A stretch of 64,000 bases of DNA from Clostridia bacterium (GTDB lineage Bacteria; Bacillota; Clostridia; Christensenellales; UBA1242). This document shows positions 38,577-49,040 of the stretch, in pieces. The DNA lies in NCBI GenBank assembly GCA_023228225.1, contig JALOBO010000003.1, forward strand, positions 1-64,000, written 5' to 3'. Numbering within the stretch: position 1 is the first letter of the stretch; the number at the start of each line of letters is the position of its first letter. The notes beneath the pieces were generated by a model. It did not search any database, was not told where the DNA came from, and was given only the letters and a program-made list of their open reading frames with translations. The position numbers were made by a program, and so were the translations under genes.

Positions 38577-39434
38577 TTAAAATTCAAATATTTTATACGT
38601 TAAGCCGATTCCAATAAAAACTGAAGGATTGAATCCTGTCGATATTCCGAATCCAATTTGTGGTCCAACAACAAAACGTTTTCTTGGGAAATACGATTTT
38701 ATTAAAGGATCTTTTTGTGGGTCAATAATTGCTCCTTCTAATTCACTAATAACAAATCCTGGATAATCTGAACGAACAAATATTCGTAATGTATTATCTT
38801 TTTTGTCACGTTCTAATCCTGTAACAATTGCAACATGAATTTCATCTTCTACTGCAACGTTAACTGCATTTTTATCAATAACAGGTAACTTTACATTAAA
38901 TGTTTTATTACCTTTTATAATTTGTACATTAACTGTAGAATCTTGTAAAAAACCAACATCAATAGAACCTGAAATTATATGTTCATTTCCTTTTGAATAA
39001 ATTTTATCATAATTAAATGTTACTGTTTGCGTACCGTCTTTATTTACAGTAACATCAACCGCACCTGGATTTGTTGTGTTGTTTAATTTTGCAATCGAAT
39101 CTTTCAATGCAGCGTTTAATTTTGTAATGTAAATAACTTTTCCTTTTTCTTTGTTAACTTCATCAGACAATCCTTTGTTTAATGTTTTCAAATTGCCGTT
39201 TTCTGCCGCAAGTACGCCTCTCTTATATTCTATTTCTTTTGCTTTATTTCTTTCAACAATAATAGAATCATGCTGTGCTGTTATATTTTGTTTCAATCTA
39301 GTTATTTCTTTATCTTGCGAATTTTGACCACAACCTTTAAAAATAAAAATTGACATAATGAATATAACAACAAGTAATGCTGTTTTCTGTACTGTTTGGT
39401 TTTTTAACCAATCTTTAATTGTATTTGTATTCAT
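38577..39434 (-). CDS. Membrane-anchored coiled-coil protein, spanin-like
   Basis: 285 residues. An N-terminal membrane segment (ALLVVIFIMSIFIFKG, about 19-34) is followed by a periplasmic-type coiled coil (residues ~42-115) and beta sequence. The C-terminus, PRKRFVVGPQIGFGIS followed by IGIGLTYKIFEF, resembles outer-membrane-type strands. This layout is frequent in proteins of Bacteroidota phages and fits a one-protein spanin joining the inner and outer membranes during lysis; that role is inference. A cysteine follows the membrane segment (KGCGQ), so lipoprotein processing is a possible alternative. Confidence 0.6.
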   Translation of the reverse strand: MNTNTIKDWLKNQTVQKTALLVVIFIMSIFIFKGCGQNSQDKEITRLKQNITAQHDSIIVERNKAKEIEYKRGVLAAENGNLKTLNKGLSDEVNKEKGKVIYITKLNAALKDSIAKLNNTTNPGAVDVTVNKDGTQTVTFNYDKIYSKGNEHIISGSIDVGFLQDSTVNVQIIKGNKTFNVKLPVIDKNAVNVAVEDEIHVAIVTGLERDKKDNTLRIFVRSDYPGFVISELEGAIIDPQKDPLIKSYFPRKRFVVGPQIGFGISTGFNPSVFIGIGLTYKIFEF

Positions 39435-39436
39435 AA

Positions 39437-40312
39437 TTATGGTTTTACTTGTCCTGTTAAATCATAAGTTGGTATTGCTGGTATGATTATGTTTTCAACT
39501 ATCCAAAAGTTACCTGGCGTATTTGATGGGTATCCGTCAAAAGGTAACGGAGAATATGGAACATAATTTTCAATATACCTTAATTTTATTATTTTTTCTG
39601 AAAATGCAATTGCTTGCATTTTCTTCTCTGTACTTTGTGCGTAATATTTTAGATTGTCTGTCGTTGATACAGAATCGGCAACTAAATCACTCCATGAAAA
39701 TAAATTTTTTTTTCTATCATACGTAACATACGCAGAGCCGTGAAAAATTATATTACTAGGCGATGTACCATCAACTATTAAAGATGACGAAGATCCATTT
39801 GAACTATAATGCGTGGCATTATAATGCGAAAGATACTCCATGAAATTTGTGTTGAAGTTATAATCTTTTGACGTAATTGAATATTCTGTGCTATCTAATT
39901 GTTCATTCCAAAAATCGCCATGAACTTTTGTTGGCAATAAACTAGCTGGAGCACCGCCTGTTGGGTACGCAAATTGTCCTGGGCTACTTGTTGGAGTAAA
40001 CATAGGAAACAAAATATTTTGTACTTGAGATTTTCCAGCAGTTACAGGAATTTTGTCTGAATAATTATGCGGCCATAATAATAATCCAATAGTTCCGTAT
40101 TTTATAGGTGGATTCGTCGAATCGCATCCTAAATGAATAGTCAATTCATAACCGCTATACACATCTTTCGGCGGTTCAATTCTATAAATGTATCGTGAAC
40201 CTGCACGGGTTTCGATATTATTACTCAATCTTATATAATTTTTCGTAAATTGTGATAAGTCTAATATTTTAAAATTAGATGCTGTATAATCGTAATAATC
40301 TTTTCTTGCCAT
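39437..40312 (-). CDS. Virion-associated protein of unknown function
   Basis: 291 residues: DYYDYTASNFKILDLSQFT at the start, then beta segments (YRIEPPKDVYSGYELTIHLG, YGTIGLLLWPHNYSDKIPV) and a Pro-rich C-terminus. No signal peptide, coiled coil or catalytic motif. Located between the collagen-type fiber and the anchored protein with 2-base gaps, so translationally coupled and probably a tail or fiber accessory protein. Confidence 0.6.
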   Translation of the reverse strand: MARKDYYDYTASNFKILDLSQFTKNYIRLSNNIETRAGSRYIYRIEPPKDVYSGYELTIHLGCDSTNPPIKYGTIGLLLWPHNYSDKIPVTAGKSQVQNILFPMFTPTSSPGQFAYPTGGAPASLLPTKVHGDFWNEQLDSTEYSITSKDYNFNTNFMEYLSHYNATHYSSNGSSSSLIVDGTSPSNIIFHGSAYVTYDRKKNLFSWSDLVADSVSTTDNLKYYAQSTEKKMQAIAFSEKIIKLRYIENYVPYSPLPFDGYPSNTPGNFWIVENIIIPAIPTYDLTGQVKP

Positions 40313-40314
40313 TT

Positions 40315-42879
40315 TTATAAATTTTGTATGTTAATGTATGTGTTATCGTCATATGTAATATCGCTTGTTGACCCGCCAGATTGCGCTAAATTTTCAATTG
40401 TAACGATACGCCATTTATATTTATCAGCATCATATATTTTAGTTGCTTGTGATACTAAATGTATGTATGCTGATTTATATTTTATCAATTTTAATTTTAT
40501 CAAAAATTGATTTCCTGCTGATATTATTTTTTTGTCTTTTTGCGTTAATGTATATGCAGTTTGTACAACGTTATTTATATCATTGAATACTATTTTTATT
40601 GTAGTGCTAGATAAATTAAGAACAGGCTTTGTGCTATCAACAGTACTAAATATTATAGTATGTTCTTCACCTAAGTTTTCTTCTATATTTGATAAAGTAT
40701 ATGTAGGCAATACAATGTCTAAAGTGCTCACAGGTATTGATACATTATCATATTGCACCTGCCAAATTGGCCATTCAAATATATGATATAAACAATCTTT
40801 TGAAATAGACTGTCCTGTTGCTGCATTAACGCCAAATCCCATTCCAATCAATACAGATAAATCAAAGTACTCATATTTTCCAACAATTGTTTGCATTGAT
40901 TGCCATTGAGCAATACCGTCTGCTGTTTTACTTGTTAATACTTTGCCTAATACATTTGTTGAATCAGGCGTCATTTGAAATCTTGCATTATCCAAAAACA
41001 ATGCAACTGATTTATCAGTTGGGTTTGTAGGTTTATATGAAGCACTTGTTTGTGCTGTTGGCGTACTTTTCAGCCAAAGATAATTTTCGCTTGGTATTGT
41101 ATGATTATCAGTATATCTAAAAAAGCCTAAAGTATATGAATCTTGTATGCCCCATATATGGCCATTTATCATATAGTTCGGACCAAATGTATCACCTATA
41201 TTGCTTATATATGCAGATCTGCCTTGTATTGTTGTAACAGTACTTGCCCATGCGTATTGTTGTTCTCGTATTTTCGAGTACGTTTGGTCAGGGCGTATTA
41301 ATTCAACATATGATTTCGCATTGAGATTTGCACGTATGCCTAATGATATGCCAGGGTTACTTGTTGGTGTTTGTGGAAATACTGCAAAATATTCAGGTGT
41401 TCCAGTACCGTTGCCAAATTTGATTTCTGTTTTAAATATTGCGTCAGCAATACCTGAATGCCAAGTAGGAACACCGCCAAAATAATATTTTGATTTATAT
41501 GTACTTGCTATATCTACTGTATCATATGCTGCTGCAATATCTTTACCTGATATAAATGCAATTGCGCCATTTTCATCAATTCTCATTGATTGAAAACGTG
41601 CAGTATCAGCATCTGTCTTAATTAAATTACCTGCTGCATTATTATTGCCGTTATATATGTTTATGCTACCAGCATGCGTTCCTGTTGCAGTTGTAACAAT
41701 TTCTACACCTGTCATTAGTTTCAAATTATCGCCATTGCCATCATTTGTATAAGATGCTATACCGAAATTTGTTTTAATTGGCGTTGCTGAAAAATTAGAT
41801 GCAGATACGATAGTTGAATAATATCTATCATATGCACTTGTTTGTTCATTAGCTTCAGATATAAATGAACCTTCACTCCAAACTTTTTTAACTTTTAGAT
41901 AAATGTCATTATTATTATTCTTTTCTGATGAAATGATTAAAACTGATTTATATTGGGTGTCATTTCCAAATTTTAACGGATCTTTTAATTTTTGAATAAA
42001 TACGCCAAAATTTGATGCAAGAATAGGATCTTCGCTTAATGTATTATCTTCTTTTCTTACATGACCTTCTAAATATAAAACAGGAGCAGCAGTTCTTATA
42101 TAATCAAACTTGCTCAAATCTGGGTTATAAACTGAACCAATTGTTATCGGAACAACGTTAATATCTTCATAATTTGGTTGCAAATAGTTAACAGCGTCAT
42201 ACATGTTTGGTATTCTTGATGAAATTTCAACAATATCAGCATCTCTGAACTCGCTTCCAATAGGTGCACTTGTATTTGTTAATCCTAATTTGAAATGCGG
42301 CTTCTTATGAACCAAAATATCTGTATTATTTGAACCACCGAATGTTCCACTATTATAATCTCTATAAGATACATACGCGTTACGTAATACATATTCATTT
42401 CCAGGATTTGCTTCATCAGCAGCACCTAAAAATGTTATGTTGTTTTCTAATGGGTATGTTGTCCAAACAGTATCTTGCGTTGTAGTAGGTGCAAATGAAG
42501 AAACTTGATAATCGTACGCAATTGGCGTGCCGATTGTTTCAACAATTTTGTATAACTTGGTGTTCTCTACAAATGAATCGCCTATGTTATATGTTTTGTT
42601 TGCAATCAACGTTGGCAAATCATTAATAGCAGGTCTAGGTGTACCTGGGTATAAATTGCTATTATCAGGTGTTGTGAAAAATATTCTAGTGCCATTTACG
42701 CCATCATCACCTTTTATTCCATTTCGTCCTTGCCCACCAGGTAATCCAGGTTGTCCACTCCCACCGCGTAATCCACGTGGCCCGCCATTTAGTTGTGCAA
42801 TTTGTATGAAATTATCGTTTACCTTTTGTATGAAGACATCATATTGTTCGTTTCCTAATATCTTTTGAATATTTACCAT
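40315..42879 (-). CDS. Tail fiber with collagen-like repeats
   Basis: 854 residues. The N-terminal segment (VNDNFIQIAQLNGG) is followed by a Gly-X-Y run (GPRGLRGGSGQPGLPGGQG and on, residues ~33-63), a collagen-like trimerising stem common in phage fibers. The rest is beta-rich with repeated Asn/Thr/Ser strands. Near the C-terminus a segment rich in Asp, Ser and Thr (STDITYDDNTYINIQ) ends the chain. Likely recognises or spans toward the host surface. A GAATATATA element lies 19 bases upstream. Confidence 0.75.
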   Translation of the reverse strand: MVNIQKILGNEQYDVFIQKVNDNFIQIAQLNGGPRGLRGGSGQPGLPGGQGRNGIKGDDGVNGTRIFFTTPDNSNLYPGTPRPAINDLPTLIANKTYNIGDSFVENTKLYKIVETIGTPIAYDYQVSSFAPTTTQDTVWTTYPLENNITFLGAADEANPGNEYVLRNAYVSYRDYNSGTFGGSNNTDILVHKKPHFKLGLTNTSAPIGSEFRDADIVEISSRIPNMYDAVNYLQPNYEDINVVPITIGSVYNPDLSKFDYIRTAAPVLYLEGHVRKEDNTLSEDPILASNFGVFIQKLKDPLKFGNDTQYKSVLIISSEKNNNNDIYLKVKKVWSEGSFISEANEQTSAYDRYYSTIVSASNFSATPIKTNFGIASYTNDGNGDNLKLMTGVEIVTTATGTHAGSINIYNGNNNAAGNLIKTDADTARFQSMRIDENGAIAFISGKDIAAAYDTVDIASTYKSKYYFGGVPTWHSGIADAIFKTEIKFGNGTGTPEYFAVFPQTPTSNPGISLGIRANLNAKSYVELIRPDQTYSKIREQQYAWASTVTTIQGRSAYISNIGDTFGPNYMINGHIWGIQDSYTLGFFRYTDNHTIPSENYLWLKSTPTAQTSASYKPTNPTDKSVALFLDNARFQMTPDSTNVLGKVLTSKTADGIAQWQSMQTIVGKYEYFDLSVLIGMGFGVNAATGQSISKDCLYHIFEWPIWQVQYDNVSIPVSTLDIVLPTYTLSNIEENLGEEHTIIFSTVDSTKPVLNLSSTTIKIVFNDINNVVQTAYTLTQKDKKIISAGNQFLIKLKLIKYKSAYIHLVSQATKIYDADKYKWRIVTIENLAQSGGSTSDITYDDNTYINIQNL

Positions 42880-42897
42880 GTTGATGATTAATTTATT

Positions 42898-42906
42898 TAT
42901 ATATTC
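42898..42906 (-). promoter_or_regulatory. Candidate phage promoter element GAATATATA
   Basis: Exact copy 19 bases before the collagen-type fiber gene, just after the stop of the 2015-residue gene. Confidence 0.5.
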
Positions 42907-42915
42907 CTTTTAAAA

Positions 42916-45900
42916 TTATATACGATTTACATCTATGCCAACTGAATATGTCAAATAATCTTTAGTATCAACAAAAATCGAAATTGTCATTTGTAATTCA
43001 GATGTTTTGGTTATCTTTACATTTTTGTAATTTGAATATCCTGTGTTTAGTAACATTGATTCTGTTGTATCTAAATTTATTTGATTGCTGTTTGCTTTTA
43101 TTGCTTTCTTTGCATATACTACAACATTTGTATAAGTATATAAATTTAAAATATTAGCAGTAATATAATTTGACATATATAACTCTTTTTCAGCTTGTGA
43201 CATGTTTGATACTAATGAATTGTCTACATTAGCACTTATCCAATCCAATTCTTTTATTGCATAATTATCAATCATTTCACGCAATAAACGTTTCTCCAAA
43301 TTAAAAGTAATGTCAATTCTATTTTGTCCATTATCTATTGACGATATTGAGCCTACTGATTTTAAAGCAGATACGTTTGCGCCTATGCTATTGATTTCTT
43401 TTATTGAATATTCGCTAGAATTAAAAGAAAAGAAATTAAAACCTTTAGGTACGTTCATAGTTTTACTTCCAAAAAACGATTTAATTTCAACAACATCGGC
43501 CATGCCATCAACTAATATTTTCTCATTTACTGTTGTGTTATTTACATAATATTTAGAATCCCATGAACTTGCAACAATGCATGTATCTTTTTTATCAATT
43601 GCAATTTCATCTATCAATGGATATTTGCTTTCGTAAGAAGAATCGTTTGAAAGTAATAAAATTTCTTTATCATTAACTTTATTATACGAATGATTAAGAA
43701 TTACCGCATTATTTTCAATTGATGATCCTATAGATGTATTACATAATGTAAAATCCTTTTTGAAATAATTTGAGAATTCAAGTTTTTCATTCAAGTTATA
43801 TTCAATCACATTTCGCATTTTTGGCGCAAAATGTCCAGTGTAGCGATACAATACTTCAGTTGAATCTGTTGACGCAATTGCATAACCTATAGTATCAATA
43901 GATTTAAGTTGCGTAGGCTTGTCAGTATCTTTTGTTACTTCTTGTATTTTTGTTTTTATGATTTTGTTATATTCAATGAATGACAATGCAAATTTATTAT
44001 TGTATGAACCTTTTGAATCTACTGACACAAACTTTACAACATTGTGTTTTGTTTGTATCTTATCTGCAATATTTTTAAAAGACAATATATCTGATATTTT
44101 GCTATTATAGTTTTCACCACTATTTAGATAATAGATATTTCTATTTCCTCCACCTTGATGGGTTTCGTAATACGTCGAATTTGTTGTTAATGAATACTGT
44201 ATTGCATTATTATCGAAATACATATTATAGTAATCATTAAAAGCAACAGGCGTATATGTGTTAACTGCAGCAGGATCCTGTTTATCGCTTATATTTATTG
44301 ACGAATTTGTTGCATTATACATATCTGAACCTAATAACATATCATACATATACATTACTGATGGGTTATTTGGATATGACAATGTTTTTCTATAATGGTA
44401 AACAATACTTCCCGCTGTTGTTGCGCTTGGTTTATAATTAATGACACTTGGCCCTGCGTAATCATAGTATAAATTAGCAAAACCTTCAAATGAAATAATT
44501 TTACTTATTGGTAAGTTAACGCCATCGTTATCAAAATTTCCTACGTTATATGCTGTTTGTAAACTACCAGCATTAAATGGGCGGTATTCTTGAAAGTCAA
44601 TTCCGTATTCGTCATTTAATGAATAATTAAGTTTTCTGTTATTTTTCTTTGTCGTAAATAACTGTTCAACATCTGTTTGTAATTGAATATCTTTATAGTC
44701 AACAATTACACCAAATTTATGCATATTCATATTTTTTTGCATATCATATTCGGTATTCCACAAATCTTTCCATTCTCTAGAATTAATGTCTGTGTAAACT
44801 TTAATTGAATCTGACTTGAAAGCATTATTTATCGAATAAAGTGCAGCATAAGTTAACTTATCTAATTTATGATCTTGTAAAAATACTGTTACAACTATCG
44901 TAATATTTTTAAATACTTGGTTATCTATAATTTCAATATCATATAATTTATTAAGTGAAAATACGTCTACTGTTCTTTTTGTTAATATCGCAGTAAACTT
45001 ATAATCTTCGTACTTTGTTGAATTTGCAACAATATTACCAAATTCGTCAATTTCATCTATTTTAATATTAGCGCCATGAAACATTGTTTGTATTTCATTG
45101 ATGCCATCAATCATTTTCGTAAATGTAAATCGTTCACTTTTTATTTTTGAAACATTGTTATCATTATAATTTTCAACAGGATAACCAACTGAAAAATATT
45201 TTACGAAATAATCTGTACTTGTATCAGATAACAATTCTTTCCAAGTTCTTGTATTATTTGTAAAATTTGGAACATCGCTTAATGATTCAAACATATAACT
45301 TCTAGCATTTTGTACAAAATCTATTGGAAATTGCGATGGGTGTTCATCAAGATAAAGCCATTCATGTGTGTACATACTAGGATCTTTAACAACATCAAAA
45401 CTAGGCGAGAAGTTTGTTGCACCAAATGCAGATGATAAATTAAATCTGTATTTATTGTCTCTAATGTCTGAGCCGTCACTTACCCATTTGTTTATATAAG
45501 GAACAACCATTGATGCTGTTGCCCATTCAGTTAAATAGTTTTCTTTTAATCTATCGTATTCTGAAATTAACATATCATATACGAATCTACTAAAATCTTC
45601 AGCAGCGATTAATCCGCTAACGACTGATTCGTCCGCTAATGATAACAAATCACGTAATCCTGCAAATCCTTTAAATGTTTGCATGTCTCTATCAATATGT
45701 TCAGTTGATATTACAGAAATATTTTCTAAACCCGAATTAACGTTAATAACATTTTTGTTCATATACAAAAATTTCTCAAAAGTTAAAACTTGAGTACTGC
45801 TATTATTTCTTATTCTAATTTTTTCGTATTTTTTGCCTCTTATGTATCTTCTATAAAACTGCGAATTAACATCTGTTACATGAAATATGCCAGGTGTGTA

Positions 45901-48900
45901 TGTATTAAATAAACAGTCAGCAGGTTCTGCTGATAATAATTGTGGACTATTTAAAACAGGTTCAGCTGATTCGTATGGATAATTAACAGAATCGTATGCA
46001 TATTCAGTAGAAATAATTTCCCATGTATTATCAATAAAACCTTCTAACGTTGGTTTGTTGTTACTGTCTGCTGCTGTTATTTTGTAAAATTCATTTAATT
46101 CTAATTCAAGTGTTTCATTGAAATTTACATTTAATTCATCAAAGTATTTTAGTAATTCTGCAGTTGGCGTATACGCATATTGCGATTGGTAAAAATCAAA
46201 ATCAAAATCTTGAACAGGAAAAAATGATAAAATTGAAAATGATGGTTTGAAAACTTTGAATGCAGAAATTCGTAAATCGTTACTTGTATAGAATTCCATT
46301 GTTTCATCTTCTATTTCTATGATTTTATATGTATCAATATTTGCAAAACCCGAAAGTTTATTATCTACGTATAACGGTTCATCTAAATATGGCAATGCAA
46401 TTAATTTATTACCATTAACGTCATATTCGCGTACAATTGAATACTTGTTACTTTGTGTTTGGAACCAATCTTCGTTTGTTACATTACTTGCAGTTGTAAA
46501 ATCAATGCATGCTCTATTTCGTTTTCGCGTATTTCCACCTATGAAATTTGTTTTAACTTCATATGACATTGGTGAACCAATTGATGAAACGTTAGCAGGT
46601 AAGTCATAAAATTTCAAATTATCTTTATCACTTTCATCAGTTAATAAACGCGTGAAAGTATATGCATTGGCACCTGAGAATTTTTCTTTTGTGATAATGA
46701 AAACTTTATTATCAATTGCAACTGCATGCACAGGAATATTTTGAAATTGATTTATGCAACCAGCAACTGCTATTGCAACATTGTTAGGATGTCCTTTAGG
46801 ATTAAACGTATTAATAAATTCAAATACATCATTATTGTATAATGGGTAATCCCACCAATCACCTTCTTGTAATCCAGTTTCATTAGCAATCATTGTCCAT
46901 TTATGAAATTCACCATTTCTCTCCCACGCAATCGTTAGTTTTTCATTTGGGTTGAATACATATTTACTGTCTAATGAATCATATAAGTACAAAATACATT
47001 GTCCAAACGATTCATCCTTTAAAGTTGCAGGTAATTGGGCGCTTAAAGTTTCAATACCGCATAATGATCCTGTGTTATATGTCTTATCATATAATTTAAA
47101 GTTTCTATATGTGACTGTTTCATTATCAATCGTTACATTTTCATCTGTTGCTGAATGCACACGATTGAATACGCATTCTCTATTTTTAATTACAATGCAT
47201 TTATTCTTATCTTCTAATTGTGTAGATGTCGGTAGCATATCTTCAATAATAACAGGTATACTTATTCCATCATCATTGGTTTGATTAAGTGCAGTTATTG
47301 AATAAGGTTGCAAATCAATATTTTTTCTAACAACTGGAATTTGATTTAATTCATTTGCTAATATTGCGCTATTCACATTAAATTTTTTCAATTCTATATC
47401 GTTAACATAGAAACCAAAATATCTATTTATTGAATATTCATCTGCTTCATTATCGTCAAATAAGAATTCTAAATTTATTAAATTTTGTGAAATTATCGAA
47501 TTTCTTTTAAATCCTTTTGTTATGTAATCGTCTAATTCTTTAATAGGTCTATCTGTTGTGAATACATCATATAAGTATTCGCCTTTTCCTGCAATTTGTC
47601 CATCTTCATACGAAACACCTGTCCATGTTGATAAAGTATCTTCATCAAATGATACATATAATGGCGTTTGCGTAAAACTTGTATGATTTACAATATTTCT
47701 CAAATATGTGCCAATCTTTGTTCCTTGTCTTAAATCGAATGTTTTAACAATTTTAGCATTCGATAAAAATTCAGTTAATAAAGCTTCATTAGATAATCCT
47801 TTGTATGCCGCAATTGAAATTGGATGGTCAACTCTAAAAATAACAAAATTATCAGGTATGATTTTATTCAACCATATAGGTGCGAAGAAACTAAATTCTT
47901 CATCATATAAATTACTGTTTAATTGTGATACGCCATACGCATAAAAATTATCATATTGTAAATGATATTGATTCTTTGTGCTGTTATACAATGAATCATA
48001 TTCTTTAATGTCAAAAATTACTTCAGACGGTACAGAACCATTATCTAGAAATCTGTATAAATCTGCTGCATAACTGGAATTTGGACTAAGTTTAAATTTC
48101 TTGAATCTTATGTCAGCAAGTGTTGGATTTGCATCAAATGAATTTAGCCAAATGTCATTATTGCTATCTGCTGTTATTTTTATATTACCTGAAATAAGAG
48201 GATTAGTTCGAATTAAAGAAGCTGACGCTTTGTCTGCATATAAAGCATTATCATTAATAGGTAATTCATTTATGTTAGATCTTGATGCATTTTTATTCAA
48301 TTTATATCCTGCAATGTCAAGTTCAACAAAATCAATTTTATAAACTGCATCCCATATATTCTCGTCTAAATTTATATTTGAAATAACTTCATTAACTCCT
48401 TTGATTCCATTTTTCATATTAATCGCTGGATAATCTGATGCAATTTCTGTGTATGTAGGCAAAAGTGTATCTAATGAAGGTATCTGTCCAGTGTATCTGA
48501 ATTCGTATCCATCAACTCCATTATAAACAGGCTTATATGCACTAACAAGAATAATAAATTTTGTTAGTTCGTCAGTTGTCCCATCATAATCAATTCTATA
48601 TGCAAATTGTCCGCCTTTTCTTACTTTTTGCCACAATTCAGGTTTAGGCGCAAGGAATGTATCGAATGACGGGTTGCTACTAGGACTGCCTACATTATAT
48701 TCATCATTTGTTCCATAAACATTTAATGCTTTATACGTTACGTAATTGTTTTGTACGTAATTGCACGATTCATTTAATTCGATTCCGTTAATTTTAAATG
48801 AACTAGTGCTATTATTTTGTTTCACAGGAACAAGTGTTACATAATACTCTATTAAATTATCAGTCCATGCGTCTGTGAAATGTATACGTAGAAATCTTGT

Positions 48901-48963
48901 AGTTTTTCCGCTAAATATTAAATCATTAGGAAAATTTACATTATACCAAAAAGGGTTGCTCAT
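42916..48963 (-). CDS. Very large virion protein, probable baseplate or long-fiber component
   Basis: 2015 residues, the longest protein in the window. It begins MSNPFWYNVNFPNDLIFSG and is beta-rich throughout, with many Asn/Asp/Tyr-rich strands and few cysteines. A helical stretch follows around residues 1150-1250. No enzyme motif, signal peptide or collagen repeat. Its own GAATATATA element (48979-48987) and preceding terminator make it a separate unit, together with the fiber genes after it. Precise role unknown; size and position point to the outer baseplate or fiber attachment. Confidence 0.7.
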   Translation of the reverse strand: MSNPFWYNVNFPNDLIFSGKTTRFLRIHFTDAWTDNLIEYYVTLVPVKQNNSTSSFKINGIELNESCNYVQNNYVTYKALNVYGTNDEYNVGSPSSNPSFDTFLAPKPELWQKVRKGGQFAYRIDYDGTTDELTKFIILVSAYKPVYNGVDGYEFRYTGQIPSLDTLLPTYTEIASDYPAINMKNGIKGVNEVISNINLDENIWDAVYKIDFVELDIAGYKLNKNASRSNINELPINDNALYADKASASLIRTNPLISGNIKITADSNNDIWLNSFDANPTLADIRFKKFKLSPNSSYAADLYRFLDNGSVPSEVIFDIKEYDSLYNSTKNQYHLQYDNFYAYGVSQLNSNLYDEEFSFFAPIWLNKIIPDNFVIFRVDHPISIAAYKGLSNEALLTEFLSNAKIVKTFDLRQGTKIGTYLRNIVNHTSFTQTPLYVSFDEDTLSTWTGVSYEDGQIAGKGEYLYDVFTTDRPIKELDDYITKGFKRNSIISQNLINLEFLFDDNEADEYSINRYFGFYVNDIELKKFNVNSAILANELNQIPVVRKNIDLQPYSITALNQTNDDGISIPVIIEDMLPTSTQLEDKNKCIVIKNRECVFNRVHSATDENVTIDNETVTYRNFKLYDKTYNTGSLCGIETLSAQLPATLKDESFGQCILYLYDSLDSKYVFNPNEKLTIAWERNGEFHKWTMIANETGLQEGDWWDYPLYNNDVFEFINTFNPKGHPNNVAIAVAGCINQFQNIPVHAVAIDNKVFIITKEKFSGANAYTFTRLLTDESDKDNLKFYDLPANVSSIGSPMSYEVKTNFIGGNTRKRNRACIDFTTASNVTNEDWFQTQSNKYSIVREYDVNGNKLIALPYLDEPLYVDNKLSGFANIDTYKIIEIEDETMEFYTSNDLRISAFKVFKPSFSILSFFPVQDFDFDFYQSQYAYTPTAELLKYFDELNVNFNETLELELNEFYKITAADSNNKPTLEGFIDNTWEIISTEYAYDSVNYPYESAEPVLNSPQLLSAEPADCLFNTYTPGIFHVTDVNSQFYRRYIRGKKYEKIRIRNNSSTQVLTFEKFLYMNKNVINVNSGLENISVISTEHIDRDMQTFKGFAGLRDLLSLADESVVSGLIAAEDFSRFVYDMLISEYDRLKENYLTEWATASMVVPYINKWVSDGSDIRDNKYRFNLSSAFGATNFSPSFDVVKDPSMYTHEWLYLDEHPSQFPIDFVQNARSYMFESLSDVPNFTNNTRTWKELLSDTSTDYFVKYFSVGYPVENYNDNNVSKIKSERFTFTKMIDGINEIQTMFHGANIKIDEIDEFGNIVANSTKYEDYKFTAILTKRTVDVFSLNKLYDIEIIDNQVFKNITIVVTVFLQDHKLDKLTYAALYSINNAFKSDSIKVYTDINSREWKDLWNTEYDMQKNMNMHKFGVIVDYKDIQLQTDVEQLFTTKKNNRKLNYSLNDEYGIDFQEYRPFNAGSLQTAYNVGNFDNDGVNLPISKIISFEGFANLYYDYAGPSVINYKPSATTAGSIVYHYRKTLSYPNNPSVMYMYDMLLGSDMYNATNSSINISDKQDPAAVNTYTPVAFNDYYNMYFDNNAIQYSLTTNSTYYETHQGGGNRNIYYLNSGENYNSKISDILSFKNIADKIQTKHNVVKFVSVDSKGSYNNKFALSFIEYNKIIKTKIQEVTKDTDKPTQLKSIDTIGYAIASTDSTEVLYRYTGHFAPKMRNVIEYNLNEKLEFSNYFKKDFTLCNTSIGSSIENNAVILNHSYNKVNDKEILLLSNDSSYESKYPLIDEIAIDKKDTCIVASSWDSKYYVNNTTVNEKILVDGMADVVEIKSFFGSKTMNVPKGFNFFSFNSSEYSIKEINSIGANVSALKSVGSISSIDNGQNRIDITFNLEKRLLREMIDNYAIKELDWISANVDNSLVSNMSQAEKELYMSNYITANILNLYTYTNVVVYAKKAIKANSNQINLDTTESMLLNTGYSNYKNVKITKTSELQMTISIFVDTKDYLTYSVGIDVNRI

Positions 48964-48978
48964 ACTTTATTGTTTATT

Positions 48979-48987
48979 TATATATTC
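48979..48987 (-). promoter_or_regulatory. Candidate phage promoter element GAATATATA
   Basis: Exact copy 16 bases before the 2015-residue gene and directly after the terminator at 48993-49024. Confidence 0.6.
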
Positions 48988-48992
48988 ATAAA

Positions 48993-49024
48993 AAAAGGGA
49001 AGTACTTTTTTGTACTTCCCTTTT
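48993..49024 (-). terminator. Strong rho-independent terminator
   Basis: A perfect 13-bp stem (AAAAGGGAAGTAC and GTACTTCCCTTTT) with a short T/A loop and T tail on the minus strand, 17 bases after the stop of the 1179-residue gene. Confidence 0.93.
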
Positions 49025-49040
49025 CAATCAATATGTTATG

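Noticed and set aside
42527..42868. Plus-strand ORF rich in proline
   Set aside because: It is the complement of the collagen-like repeat region of the fiber gene.
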